Below are positions 1 to 9,506 of a stretch of 64,000 bases of DNA, piece by piece (within the stretch, counting starts at the first letter, position 1; each line of letters begins with the position of its first letter). The notes under the pieces were generated by a model. The model searched no databases, had not been told where the DNA came from, and saw only the letters and a program-made list of their open reading frames with translations. This DNA is from Gliomastix tumulicola (Eukaryota > Ascomycota > Sordariomycetes > Hypocreales > Bionectriaceae), in NCBI GenBank assembly GCA_001599755.1, contig BCHX01000008.1, forward strand, positions 2,294,001 to 2,358,000, read 5' to 3'. Made by a program: the position numbers and the translations under genes.

Positions 1-1575
1 AATGGGGTAAGTCTGGGAGTCTGTCTGGTTTTGCACTCTCAAGGCTAATTTTCTCATCGTTTAGTCCAACTTGACATCGACTTGTTGGAGGAGCTGCGGC
101 AGGGAGATAATTGGGACGACCTTGTCCTGCCCTCTGGACATCGCGAGATGGTCCAGGCTATGGTTGAAACGCACACTCGAGGCTCACGAGACTCCAAAGG
201 CCCCGTGATTGGGCAGAGAGACACGGTGTCCATGGATCTTGTTAAAGGCAAAGGTACCAACTCACCACCAGTGCAGAGTGATACTATGTGGCTAATGTGG
301 TAAAACCTAGGCCGTGGATGCATCATCCTTCTACATGGCGTGCCGGGTGTAGGAAAGACTTCAACTGCAGGTGAGCGTGATTTCAAATACCATGTCCGTG
401 TGCCGGCACCCTAATCACTGACCGAATGATCAGAATGTGTCGCTACGTATACGCAACGACCGCTGTATCCAATCACCTCTGGTAAGACGACCTTGGACCA
501 CAGTCCTAACTCTTGACTGACATCGCCAGGCGACATTGGATACCTCCCAGAGCAGGTTGAGAGAAACATGGAGAAGCATTTCAGGCTAGCTCACAAATGG
601 GGCTGTGTCCTTTTGCTGGACGAAGCCGATGTCTTCCTCGCTAAACGCAATGTAATCAATATCTCCCACCGCATTCCGAGAGTGAAAGCTAACAACGGAG
701 CAGAGGACCGACGTCAAGCGCAACGGCTTAGTCTCCGGTAAGTGCACGTTCGAGTTACGAAGGGCTTATGCTTACCGCTTTTAGTATTTCTGAGAATCCT
801 CGAGTACTACTCTGGTATTCTGTTCCTCACGACAAACCGAGTCGGCGCCATCGACGACGCATTCCGCTCACGCCTGCACTTGACCCTCTACTACCCCAAG
901 CTTACGATGAAGCAGGCGACGAAGATCTGGAAGAACAACCTAGACCGTCTCAAGACCATCAACGAAGACCGTGAGGCGAAGCAGCAACCGGCAATCAGGT
1001 TTGACAAGAAGAAGCTCCTCCGGTGGGTGACAGTCAACAACGAGAGCCTGCAGTGGAACGGCCGACAGATCCGGAACGCCTTTCAGACTGCCGTTGCGCT
1101 GGCCGAGTTCGAAGCCAAGCACAACGCCATTTCTACTTCCACCGATGCAAAGAAGAAGTCCGCGAAAAGCAAGGGGAAAGCAGCAGAGGGCCCGGTGATG
1201 AATGTCGGCCACTTCAAGCTCATCGCAACGGCGTCGATGCAATTCAACGAGTATCTGCACGAGACTCTCAACAATAACGAGGATGAGGTGGCGGCGCTGG
1301 ACCGCGTGCGAGCCCAGTCTTTCACTACGAGATCGAAACTCAAAGACATAGAGGAGGATTCGTCTTCATCATCATCATCATCATCGTCCTCGTCGTCGTC
1401 GTCCGGATCAGAGAGCGACGATGAGGCGGATGCCAAGTCGGATTCTGCCAGTGGCGAGAGTAGCGAAGAGAGCAGTGGCGAAGATTCCGAATCGGAGAAG
1501 AAGAAAAAGAAGAAAAAGAAGGGGTCAAGTAGCAAGCCGAAGTCATCCAAGAAGAAGAAGGGGGCGAAGAACTAG
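1..1575 (+). CDS. AAA+ ATPase family protein, 3' part (5' end outside window)
   Basis: Exons read as 1-6 (tail of an earlier exon), 65-253, 311-370, 434-481, 530-651, 704-737 and 785-1575; all joins keep frame and use GT..AG introns of 50-80 bp. The joined product shows a Walker A loop (GVPGVGKTS), a Walker B (CVLLLDEADVF), a sensor-1 stretch (ILFLTTN) and an arginine-finger region (DAFRSRLHL). This matches the fungal AAA ATPases that carry an N-terminal DUF7025-like region, which would lie upstream of the window. The C-terminus is low complexity: a long serine run from TCA/TCG repeats (about 1360-1400), an acidic Ser/Glu/Asp stretch, then lysine-rich blocks ending at TAG 1573-1575, a composition often seen in nuclear proteins. 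The substrate is unknown. Family call is firm; the cellular role is not. Confidence 0.85.
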
Positions 1576-2314
1576 GATGAGGGAAACTCATGTTACTTAA
1601 TATGGTTATCTTCCTTGGGTAACTAGGACTGCTTATCGACATCATGCCGTTACTGCAGGACCTGCGCGGCTGCGAGGTCTCCACGAAGCGCATATATTGC
1701 CCATCATACGTAACATTATAGCAGCCAGCTTGAAGCGGACTTCTTCGGCTATTCAATAAAACAATTCAACGAGTTGTCCGGCACGCAGTTGAAGAAATTG
1801 AGCCACACACACACCCACCCAAATTGTATGGTCCCATAACTCAAGTATATATTCGACCGCGTGCTTGGCTCGGATTCCTACGGTGGGTAGCAGGATGTGG
1901 ACATTGTTCACCGCCCAGTGTACCTGTACGCCAAGTAAGCAGGGGGAAGCATCTGTTGGTTGAGGACGGGTGGGACGAGCGATTCGCTGTACCAATCCTA
2001 GGCCAGTGGTCCTTTTCATTAGCGGGCAGCTTAAGCGCCTGGGTGAAGGGCTGAAATGATATCCACTGGGTCTCCAGCAGTTAGGCAGAGACAGTGGGTT
2101 ACATGTCCAAGCGCTCATGTGACAGAGGAGAACTGACATCTACGGTAGCACTCTGGACCAAGCCCCATCCCTCATCACCATTGAAGTCCTCGCCTCTCTT
2201 TTCTTTCCAACGCGTTGTTCCATTCGCTTACAGGCCCCAACCTCCTCGTTCAGTTTTTTTTATCATTCGCTTCTTCTCCCTTTTCCTTATCTCCCTTCCC
2301 ATCTTTAGGCATCA
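1576..2314. other. Intergenic region, no supported gene
   Basis: Holds a short (CA)n run at about 1803-1814. The 2215-2306 stretch is strongly pyrimidine-rich and ends in TTTAG just before the next start codon, as expected for a fungal leader or a leader intron. The small ORFs here have no recognisable protein character. Confidence 0.6.
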
Positions 2315-3503
2315 ATGATGTACGACGACTGGTATCCTGTTCCTGACCGGAGGAAGCCCAATTTACCCTACCGCTCCGGCTTCGAATGCCTCATTCGGTC
2401 TCACATCCCACCACGACCCTTCGGGCACGCGTACAGGCAAAGCCAATACCCTCGCAAGCATGCCTCTCGATCAGAGCTCTACGACGAAACTGCGAGTTCA
2501 TGGTGCCTCAGCCACCCTCCTCTTGACACGGGTGACGCTCCAGATGCTGCGGAGAGTGTGATGAGGATTACTGAACTGATCGCTTGCGAGGACGGCCGAG
2601 GGGCGCAGGTGGTGCGCTGTGTCCTGAATGGGAACCACAGCGAGACATTCGTGGCCAAAATATACGACCCTTTGTATTACATCACAGGCGGGCCGGCAGA
2701 TGTCACGTACTCGGCAGACGGCGATTATAGTCGTGAAGCGGCTGCCTATCGGCAACTGAAACACGCGGGCGTTGACGGGGAACTCGTCCCAAAGTACTAC
2801 GGATCATGGACGTTCACCATGGGCCTTCACAAAGAGCCGGACGTGCGCCGACACGTCCGGATGATCCTCCTCCAATGGCTGCCGGGCCACAGCATGCACC
2901 AAGTGCTGACGAGCGCCGACTTCGCCCGCATGTCCCCCCAGCACCGGCTTGACATCCTCGGCGCAGCTATGGAGGCGTATTGCCTCCTCGACTTTCACCA
3001 GGTCTACCCTGGCAACTTTGCGCCGCGCAACGTCCTTCTTGTCGGCTCCGATGTGGACATTCAGATGCCAAAAGTCATGCTCATCGACTTCAACTACTCC
3101 TCCGTCTACACCGATCCCAATTCGCGGCGGAGGTCATTCGGTACAGAGCTTCCCATCAGCCCACGCCACCTGCTGTGGTCGTCCTGCCCGCACAGCTTCG
3201 AGGCCTGGTGCCCTCCGCCCCATCGACACGAGAAGAAGGTCTTCAAGGGATGGCTGAGGAAGTGCTGGGACGGAGCGGAGACCTTCGCGTCGACACCGCC
3301 AGAGGGCCTCAGCATGTTTTCCGATTTCGACGAGCCTGTCGAGGAGGCGACGCCGGTGGAGGACAGGGACTACTATCGGAGAGATGAGCTTCTCATCGAC
3401 TATCGACCGCATACAGGTACGTGTATCAATGGTACCGTAACTCTACATGGAGTATCACTTCTGACACCGGACAGGTTTTCCGAGCTCCCGCTCGAGATCA
3501 TAG
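2315..3503 (+). CDS. Fungal protein-kinase-like protein, probable pseudokinase
   Basis: Exons 2315-3416 and 3475-3503 give 376 aa; the intron (GTACGT..ACAG, 58 bp, CTGAC branch-like site) is inferred. Without splicing the frame runs on to 3601 (428 aa). The fold is recognisable: a VAK-type lysine (K115), a catalytic-loop block ending APRNVLL, and LIDFN (D258) at the DFG position, as in fungal kinase-like families (FunK1/aminoglycoside-phosphotransferase-like). The loop reads Y-P-G-N-F-A-P-R-N, where relatives usually have V-H-x-D-F/L-A-P/E-R-N, so the catalytic Asp is Asn234 (AAC 3014-3016) and the His is lost. Phosphotransfer is therefore doubtful. There is no signal peptide or membrane segment. 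Target and pathway are unknown. It lies head-to-tail before the MFS gene. Confidence 0.72.
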
Positions 3504-3820
3504 AGCATCCGCTCCACGGTTTGAGGGGAGCATGCGAGGCACAGGTTATATCGGGTTTCCGAACATCGGGTAGTGTCTTGTCTAAAAAAGCTTCACTATG
3601 ACTCAAAATCTTTTATAGCATAATACCAAAAATAAACAAGGAATCGTGACTACCCATCTCCATCGTGTGCGCGATGGGACATTTGGTGCGGGGGGATCAT
3701 CCTCAAGTAGGAAGAAGAGCAGTCGACCTCCTGCCATTTGCTACAGATCAGGTCTAGTGCTCACTGACCTGTGGATTTATGACTCCTCGAGCGCAAATAT
3801 CGGACGATACTTGGCGGTGA
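3504..3820. other. Intergenic region between kinase-like gene and MFS promoter
   Basis: Includes the unspliced-read-through alternative C-terminus of the kinase-like gene (to 3601). Nothing else is recognised before the palindromic promoter elements of the MFS gene. Confidence 0.5.
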
Positions 3821-3872
3821 TGCCGGAGATCCGACCGGCAATTCCGACATCCGTTATCAGATGATCTGATAA
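3821..3872 (+). promoter_or_regulatory. Two palindromic elements in the MFS gene promoter
   Basis: 3821-3840 is an inverted repeat, TGCCGG-N8-CCGGCA, of the style bound by dimeric Zn2Cys6 regulators. 3854-3872 is an odd-length perfect palindrome, TTATCAGATGATCTGATAA, whose two arms are each an HGATAR site (TGATAA), the consensus for GATA factors such as AreA/NIT2. They lie about 140-195 bp upstream of the ATG at 4015. Symmetry and motifs are seen directly; binding is inferred. Confidence 0.5.
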
Positions 3873-3925
3873 TTCCCCCGTCCCCCGAAACCCCGGGCCG
3901 TGTCCATTACAACGGAGCTGCTCTC

Positions 3926-3932
3926 TATAAAA
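3926..3932 (+). promoter_or_regulatory. TATA box of the MFS transporter gene
   Basis: TATAAAA, 83 bp upstream of the ATG at 4015 and about 54 bp downstream of the GATA palindrome; good spacing for a core promoter. Confidence 0.55.
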
Positions 3933-4014
3933 TCCCCCATGTATCAATTCTTTCTTACGTCTGTGTCCTTTTTATGTCTACTCCCACTACCAGGTGATTC
4001 TCAGCTCATTCACC

Positions 4015-5627
4015 ATGAATCCCCAGACCTCACCGGCGCATCGTGCCGACCTCGAGGCCTCCCGCCCAGAGGCTCCCCCCGCCGTGATAGAAATGACCTC
4101 TCCGGCAGTCAAGCGAGACTCCGATCCCGCCATAGGCGACCCATACCTGGTCACTTTCAACCCCGAGCACGACCCAGACAACCCCAAAGACTGGCGCTAC
4201 GGCCGCAAATGGGCCGTCACGGACGTCATCTCAGCCACCGGCTTCAACCGCATCATGGTCTCGACCATCATGGCGCCCGCGCTGCACACCATCGCCGACG
4301 AGCTCGACATGAACCCGGCCGAGTCCGTCATGGCGCTGTCCATCTACTTGCTCGCCACGGCCTTTGGCCCCCTCGTGATCGGGCCGCTGTCTGAGATCTA
4401 CGGGCGGGAACGCATCCTCCATGCGTCCAATGCGTGGTTCCTCGTCTGGAATGTGGTGTGTGGCTTTGCCAACACCAAGGGCCTGCTCATTTCCGCCCGT
4501 TTCCTGGCTGGCTTCGGGGCGAGTTCGGTGTATGCCTTGGCCAGTGGTGTGCTCACGGACGTTTGGAGTCCGGAGCAGCGTGGCCGGTCTCTGAGCATCT
4601 ATCTCCTCATCCCCCTTCTCGGCGCCGCGGTCGGTAAGTGCTTAATCGTGACGCCTGATACGAAATTCATTACTAATCGAGTACAGGCCCGATCATTGGC
4701 GGCTTCATGGCAGCCAGGACTACCTGGCGCTGGATGTTCTGGGCCACGTCCATCTTCCAGGTCGTCATGAACCTGGTGTCCTTCTGGTGCTTCAAGGAGA
4801 CCTACGCCCCGGTGATTCTGCGACGGAGAGCCAGAAAGCTACGCAAAGAGACGGGAAACCCGCAGTTCCAGACCGCCGAGGAGCGCCGAGCCCAGCGTGA
4901 CGGCGGTGCCATCTCAGCTCTCTCCGCTCTGGGACGAGCCCTGAGTCGTCCCCTCCGACTTCTTCTCTTCCACCCCATCATACAGGTCGTCTCCGTCATC
5001 TCGGCATTCAACTACGGCGTGCTGTACATCATCCTGTCCACCTTCTCCAGCCTGTGGACCGACAAGTACAACCAGTCCGTAGAGATCAGCGGCCTGCACT
5101 ACATCGCCTGCGCCCTGGGCGAAGTCGCAGGCTCCCAGCTCGGAGGCGCCCTCATGGACCGCCTCTTCCGCCGCATGCACGACCTCGTCCGTGCCGGCCC
5201 GTCTTCGAGCGGCGAGATGCACGTCCCCGAGTACCGCATCCCGCTCATGTTCCCGGGTGCGCTGCTCGCGCCGCTGGGACTCTTCATCTACGGCTGGTGC
5301 GGCGAGTACCGGGTGCACTGGGCCGCCGTCGACCTGGGCATCTTCCTCGTCACGTTCGGCGGGCAGATCGCGGGCATGCCGCTCCAGGCGTACGTCATGG
5401 ACGCCTACGCGGATCACACGAGCAGCGCGTCGGCGGCGATGCAGTTCCTGCGCAGCCTGACGGCCTTCCTGTTCCCGCTGTTTGCGCCCAAGATGCACGA
5501 GGCGCTCGGGTACGGATGGAGCAGCAGTGCTATGGCCTTTGCTGCTCTGCTGTTCGGTCTGCCTGCGCCGCTGGCGATTTGGTACTTCGGGTCGCGACTA
5601 CGGGCCAAGGCACAGAGCAGCTACTAA
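4015..5627 (+). CDS. MFS transporter, DHA1 (drug:H+ antiporter-1) type
   Basis: Exons 4015-4633 and 4687-5627 (intron GTAAGT..ACAG, 53 bp) give 519 aa. About 75 N-terminal residues are cytosolic and Pro/Asp-rich, with the NPxDW-like block common in fungal DHA1 proteins (DNPKDW). Twelve membrane segments follow, with motif A after helix 2 (GPLSEIYGRER) and a helix-5 motif C-like LLGAAVGPIIGG that spans the intron. A basic central loop (RRRARKLRKETG) separates the halves. This fits a plasma-membrane proton antiporter for small toxic molecules or metabolites; the substrate cannot be deduced. The ATG at 4015 follows a CACC leader. A TATA box and palindromic upstream elements suggest regulated expression. 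No biosynthetic genes adjoin it. Confidence 0.88.
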
Positions 5628-6375
5628 CGGGTGAGGACAGCAGCTATGGTGGGTGTGAGCAGCAGGCAGTTCAACGAAGGGACTCATCTGCTCGCCATGC
5701 TGTTTCAGCCAGATATTTTGAAAGTAGGGAGGCTGCAAGCCGTCGTCAGACTGGCGCGTATGAACACGACTTCCATGCATATCCTGGAGTGACGACCTGC
5801 GTTGGCATCCGCAGTAGATGAGTTTACAATATCATGACGGCAGATCCGGTCCACAATGCCGTGTCGTGCAGAGGAGACAGAGGACAATATAAAGGATCTG
5901 CAATGCAGATACTCAATCTGGGGTGCAGCACCTGACGCCATTCTTGGCAGTTCCGTCAGAGGTTCCAGATGGATCAACCACGGCGTCGAAGAAGGCGATA
6001 TACAGAAACGCCGGAGCCATTCAGACTACCTATTCATGAATTAAACACAGAAGCATTAATTCGTTTATGATCTACTGTAGCATCAGGGCCTGCGAGCTTT
6101 AATTTGACCAAGACGAAACACCGGCATCCAGATTCGCCTCGGTAGGAAGGGCGCTCGGGAAAAGCGGCACGGAGCAACAGGGCCGAGTCGATATAGGCAA
6201 ACCGGGCTGCAGCGATCTTCCGGCAGAAGAAACAGGCAAAGTAGATCACCGTCCGTCCGTCCACACACAGTGACCCCAGGGCAAGGTAATAAAGGCCAGA
6301 ACAGCCCTCCTCAGATATCCTACTCACCACCACAAACAAGAAAAAAAAAACCCTTTCAAAGGACATCCGCCAACC
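5628..6375. other. Intergenic region, no supported gene
   Basis: Downstream region of the MFS gene and promoter of the secreted-protein gene. A TATA-like TAATAAA lies at 6287-6293, about 85 bp before the ATG at 6376, and an A-rich/CA-rich leader follows at 6320-6370. Confidence 0.55.
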
Positions 6376-6906
6376 ATGTTCTGGAAACTCCTCGCCGCCG
6401 CCGCAGGGCTGGCCTACGCCCAGCAGTCTCCCACGACAACCGCCCCGGCCGCCGTCCCGACTCTCATCGACGGCTGGTACTTTGTCCGCGCCGTCGCCGA
6501 GCCCAACTTCCACTCCTACCTCCAGAGCCAGCCAACGGCCTCCCCGTCCCTCGCCTATCTCGACGACCCCCTGGCCGCGGGCCAGTTCAACATCATCGAC
6601 GGCCAGCTCGTCTACCATACGGGGGCTGCTGAGCTCTACCTCTGGGTCGAGCAGCCCGAGGATCTCACGCAGCGCGCCCTCGAGGTCTGGTTCGAGGAGA
6701 CGCCCAACACGTACGGGACTTTTGCCTTCCAGGGCGACACCGTCACGTGGAGCGTCGACGAGATCGCGCGGCCCAACACGGCTGCGTGGTTCGTCTGCGA
6801 GGACCAGCAGCTGTTCATCAACACGGGGCCGTACGGCTACCAGACGCCGGCTGGATGCGCCGATCAGACGATTCACTCCTACGGGGGCGCGACGCCGGAT
6901 GTTTAG
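6376..6906 (+). CDS. Small secreted protein, unknown function
   Basis: Intronless, 176 aa. The N-terminus MFWKLLAAAAGLAYA is a clear signal peptide with likely cleavage before QQSP. The mature protein of about 160 aa is acidic and rich in aromatic residues, and has only two cysteines (in FVCEDQ and AGCADQ), which could form one disulfide. Blocks such as GWYFVRAVAEPNFHSYLQ, NTYGTFAFQGD and YGYQTPAGCADQTIH look like a conserved secreted family of ascomycetes; a distant likeness to PhiA/IgE-binding-type cell-wall proteins is possible but unproven. The overlapping 309-aa opposite-strand frame (6034-6963) is judged a shadow because it lacks a sensible start, signal or family. Stop TAG at 6904-6906. 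Confidence 0.78.
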   Translation: MFWKLLAAAAGLAYAQQSPTTTAPAAVPTLIDGWYFVRAVAEPNFHSYLQSQPTASPSLAYLDDPLAAGQFNIIDGQLVYHTGAAELYLWVEQPEDLTQRALEVWFEETPNTYGTFAFQGDTVTWSVDEIARPNTAAWFVCEDQQLFINTGPYGYQTPAGCADQTIHSYGGATPDV

Positions 6907-7210
6907 ATACGGGGGGGGGGACAGGTTGGGGTCAAATAACTCACTTGCGGGTTTGACACACAAGTGTCCATTTTCATTCTTTGCACATATTCATTTTCTG
7001 GGTATCAAGTGTTTGTCGTGAACAAATTGTCATTCTTGGGAATCAAAATCTCTGTACATGACCGCCAAATCTCAGATTTACGATCCTCGGTACCATACTG
7101 TCTATAGTTTAAAAAAGGTCATTCCCTCTACGGGAATGCCAATGTCGTACGTAAGAAAAACTCTGCACTCACTCATCCTAACTTTCTGTGTCAGTTCAAG
7201 CTCCCGCAAT
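6907..7210. other. Convergent intergenic region
   Basis: Lies between two 3' ends. Contains a G10-type run near 6910-6920 and a 7-bp inverted repeat, CATTCCC-N5-GGGAATG, at 7120-7138. No gene seen. Confidence 0.6.
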
Positions 7211-8716
7211 CTAATGGTACGGACCTGGCGAAGCCTCATACTCGATCTTGAAGCAGAAACAGCCCTTGATGACCGGGCAGCGCCGCAGCTTCTCCTGCAC
7301 CCACTCGTTGTCGAGCGGCAGAGCGCGATGTCGCTGGTCGCGGGCGCCAAAGATGGCCAGCCACTCCTCCTCGTCGGTGATCTCGTGGCTCCAGAGCAAG
7401 CACCAGAGCTTCTGGACGAGCTTCTTGTAGTGCTGCCACTTGCGGCGCTCGCAGGCCAGGCACAAGGGCCGCCACTCCGAGGTGCCGTTCCCGGTGAGCT
7501 GGTGGTGGTCGAGCTGCTCGTCGAAGAGGAGGTACTCGATGCCCACGTCGTTGCGCTCGAGGGACATGACCTCGGCAAGGCGCTTCCTGTCGTCGACGTC
7601 GACCAGGATCGGCTCGCCGCCCATGTTCAGGACAATGGGATCGTCTGGGAGGAAAGTGGTCAGCTTCATGGGGTCTTTGGTCCAGTAGACGAAGAGGGTC
7701 TTGGTCTCGTCGAGATCCCTCAGGAAACCGAAGCGCTTCTTCAACCTCGAACCCCATCGGTCGGGGGACAGCTCGTGCGCAATTGCAAAAGCGTCCAGGC
7801 CGAGATAGTCCTCGAGGTCAGACATCTCGTCGGTGTCGTCGCCGTCGTCGTCGACCCCCGGAGCCAGCACACCACCCACTCCCGCCATAACCTCCGGCAG
7901 AGACCAGTCCGAGTAGCGCTTGTCGGTGAGGAAATCGGTCATGTTGACCGCGACGGCCTGGCTCTCAACCAGATTCGGCAGGTCGATCGACGTGATTTTG
8001 AAAGGGAATCGCAAACCCGAACTGTCCCTCATCAGCGGCCGCCAAATCTCCTCGCCGCTGAGGGCCTCGTACTCATTGAGCAGCAGGATGTCGCGCCTGT
8101 CGAAGCAGTACTTCTGGTCGAAGTGACCCGGGTGGTCCATCTCGAGCTGGAAGTCCATGCGTCCGACCGCCGCGTTCCCCTCGTAAGCCGGGGGCAATAA
8201 TCCAAACGGCTTGTTCTCGCGGGCCTTGAGCCACGCAGCCAGACCAACGTCCACGATGCGGCAGCGGCGCGGGTCGGAAACATCATCATCCTGCTGCTGC
8301 TGCTGCGCCGTGTTCTCGTTCTCGCCTGATCCCTGCGCCGCTGAGGACGACTCACCCTGCTCCTCCTCCTCCTCCTCTTCGGAGGCAGTGGCGTAAGGAC
8401 TGTAATCCACGGCCTCAAAGGCCCACCGCAGACGCTGCTTCTCGTCCGCCGTCAATTTCATGTTGCCGACCAGGCTGTCGAATATCGCCTGGCGCCTGGG
8501 GAGGGACCTCCGGTCATGCTCCTGGTCTATGAGGATGACGTTCCCTCCGTCCGGGGCGATGTTGCGGATGACGTAGACGCCGTGCTCCTGGAGAAGGTCA
8601 ATGGAATCCTCGTGGCGCTTCGTGTCCGGCTCTCGTGTCACCCTGAGCACATTCTCCATCACGTACTCGCAATGCGGCATGATGTGCCTGGGGTTGTACA
8701 AAGTACTCGGAGGCAT
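7211..8716 (-). CDS. Unrecognised acidic protein with Glu and Gln runs
   Basis: Single exon, 501 aa from the ATG at 8716 (MPPSTLYN). The open frame extends to 8899, but that part has leader composition and a TATA-like site lies inside it. I do not recognise the family. Visible features: a conserved-looking N-terminal third (IMPHCEYVMENVLRVTR, HGVYVIRNIAPDGGN), a low-complexity linker with a Glu run and a Gln run at about residues 110-150, an acidic patch (VDDDGDDTDEMSDLEDYLGLD), then a C-terminal third rich in Trp, Leu and charged residues, including a CxxC (CLACERRKW). No signal peptide or membrane segment, so probably cytosolic or nuclear. Opposite-strand ORFs across it are shadows. Confidence 0.7.
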   Translation of the reverse strand: MPPSTLYNPRHIMPHCEYVMENVLRVTREPDTKRHEDSIDLLQEHGVYVIRNIAPDGGNVILIDQEHDRRSLPRRQAIFDSLVGNMKLTADEKQRLRWAFEAVDYSPYATASEEEEEEEQGESSSAAQGSGENENTAQQQQQDDDVSDPRRCRIVDVGLAAWLKARENKPFGLLPPAYEGNAAVGRMDFQLEMDHPGHFDQKYCFDRRDILLLNEYEALSGEEIWRPLMRDSSGLRFPFKITSIDLPNLVESQAVAVNMTDFLTDKRYSDWSLPEVMAGVGGVLAPGVDDDGDDTDEMSDLEDYLGLDAFAIAHELSPDRWGSRLKKRFGFLRDLDETKTLFVYWTKDPMKLTTFLPDDPIVLNMGGEPILVDVDDRKRLAEVMSLERNDVGIEYLLFDEQLDHHQLTGNGTSEWRPLCLACERRKWQHYKKLVQKLWCLLWSHEITDEEEWLAIFGARDQRHRALPLDNEWVQEKLRRCPVIKGCFCFKIEYEASPGPYH

Positions 8717-9506
8717 ATTTGCGGTAGCCAAGTAAGGTAAGGTACTGGGGAAAGTGTGCGATAAAGAAATCTGCGAAAAGATGAAGAAAAGAGTTTTCGT
8801 GAACTGTTGTTGTTGGTGTGTTGCGAGAAGGTCATTAGAGAGAGGTCTGCTAAAGGAAAAAAAGGAAAGACAAGAAAGCAACCAGGCTCCATCAAGCAAC
8901 AGTCTTTATACCCAAGGACAGAGATAGAGAGAGGTCTGGATACAGAGTCCTGGTCTCAGGGTGAATGGCACATTTGCACGGGGAGGCAGGTCTGTTCCTG
9001 TAGGAGAAAGCTAAAGGAGAGGCTACAATGCCGCCGGGAGGAGGATGAATCGCTGCTTCTCAAACTAGCATCTTGAGAACAATGGCTATACAGCTCGATC
9101 TCAAGTCCAGCACAGTTCCCACCACCTTGCCCTGAGAGCACTCTCACTTTACAAACGCCGCTGCTCCAGACGTATTGTACTTTTCTTCCCTGTTGTGTAT
9201 TCACTCTTGTTCATTGATCAGAATACCCTTTTTCCGTTCTCTCTCCGCCATATCCTTGCTAATGATGTGAGTTTAGCTAGATATGATACTGAATACGATG
9301 TGAGACGCGTAAATAATCCTCCGGAGTCATATCCGCGTCTGTCTCCTTTCCCATCCATGAGCGGTCACTGAAACGCAACGGTCTTGAGAGGCAGAAATGT
9401 AATTTAGGTTCATATTAATAATGATGCCCTCTTAATCGATACTGTTAAAAACGCCCTCCAGTTCTGAGTCCCTATAGACGATCTCCGTGCCCCAGTTGTG
9501 ACACAT
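8717..9506. other. Intergenic region, no supported gene
   Basis: Promoter of the gene starting at 8716 and 3' flank of the M6 protease gene. A GTAAGGTAAGGTA run lies at about 8732-8744. No coding signal found. Confidence 0.55.
8904..8910 (-). promoter_or_regulatory. TATA-like box for the gene starting at 8716
   Basis: TATAAAG on the minus strand, about 190 bp upstream of the chosen ATG. It supports starting translation at 8716 and not at the ORF's first codon at 8899. Confidence 0.35.

Noticed and set aside
6034..6963. 309-codon minus-strand frame over the secreted protein
   Set aside because: Antisense shadow of a GC-rich gene; no signal, domain or sensible start, while the plus frame has a signal peptide and a conserved-looking body.
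7120..7138. 7-bp inverted repeat in a convergent gap resembling a bacterial terminator
   Set aside because: The window is clearly eukaryotic; a factor-independent terminator is not expected, and the stem is short.
7058..8200. 380-codon plus-strand frame
   Set aside because: Mirror of the 501-aa minus gene; composition dominated by Val/Leu/Glu/Arg from reversed GC-rich codons.
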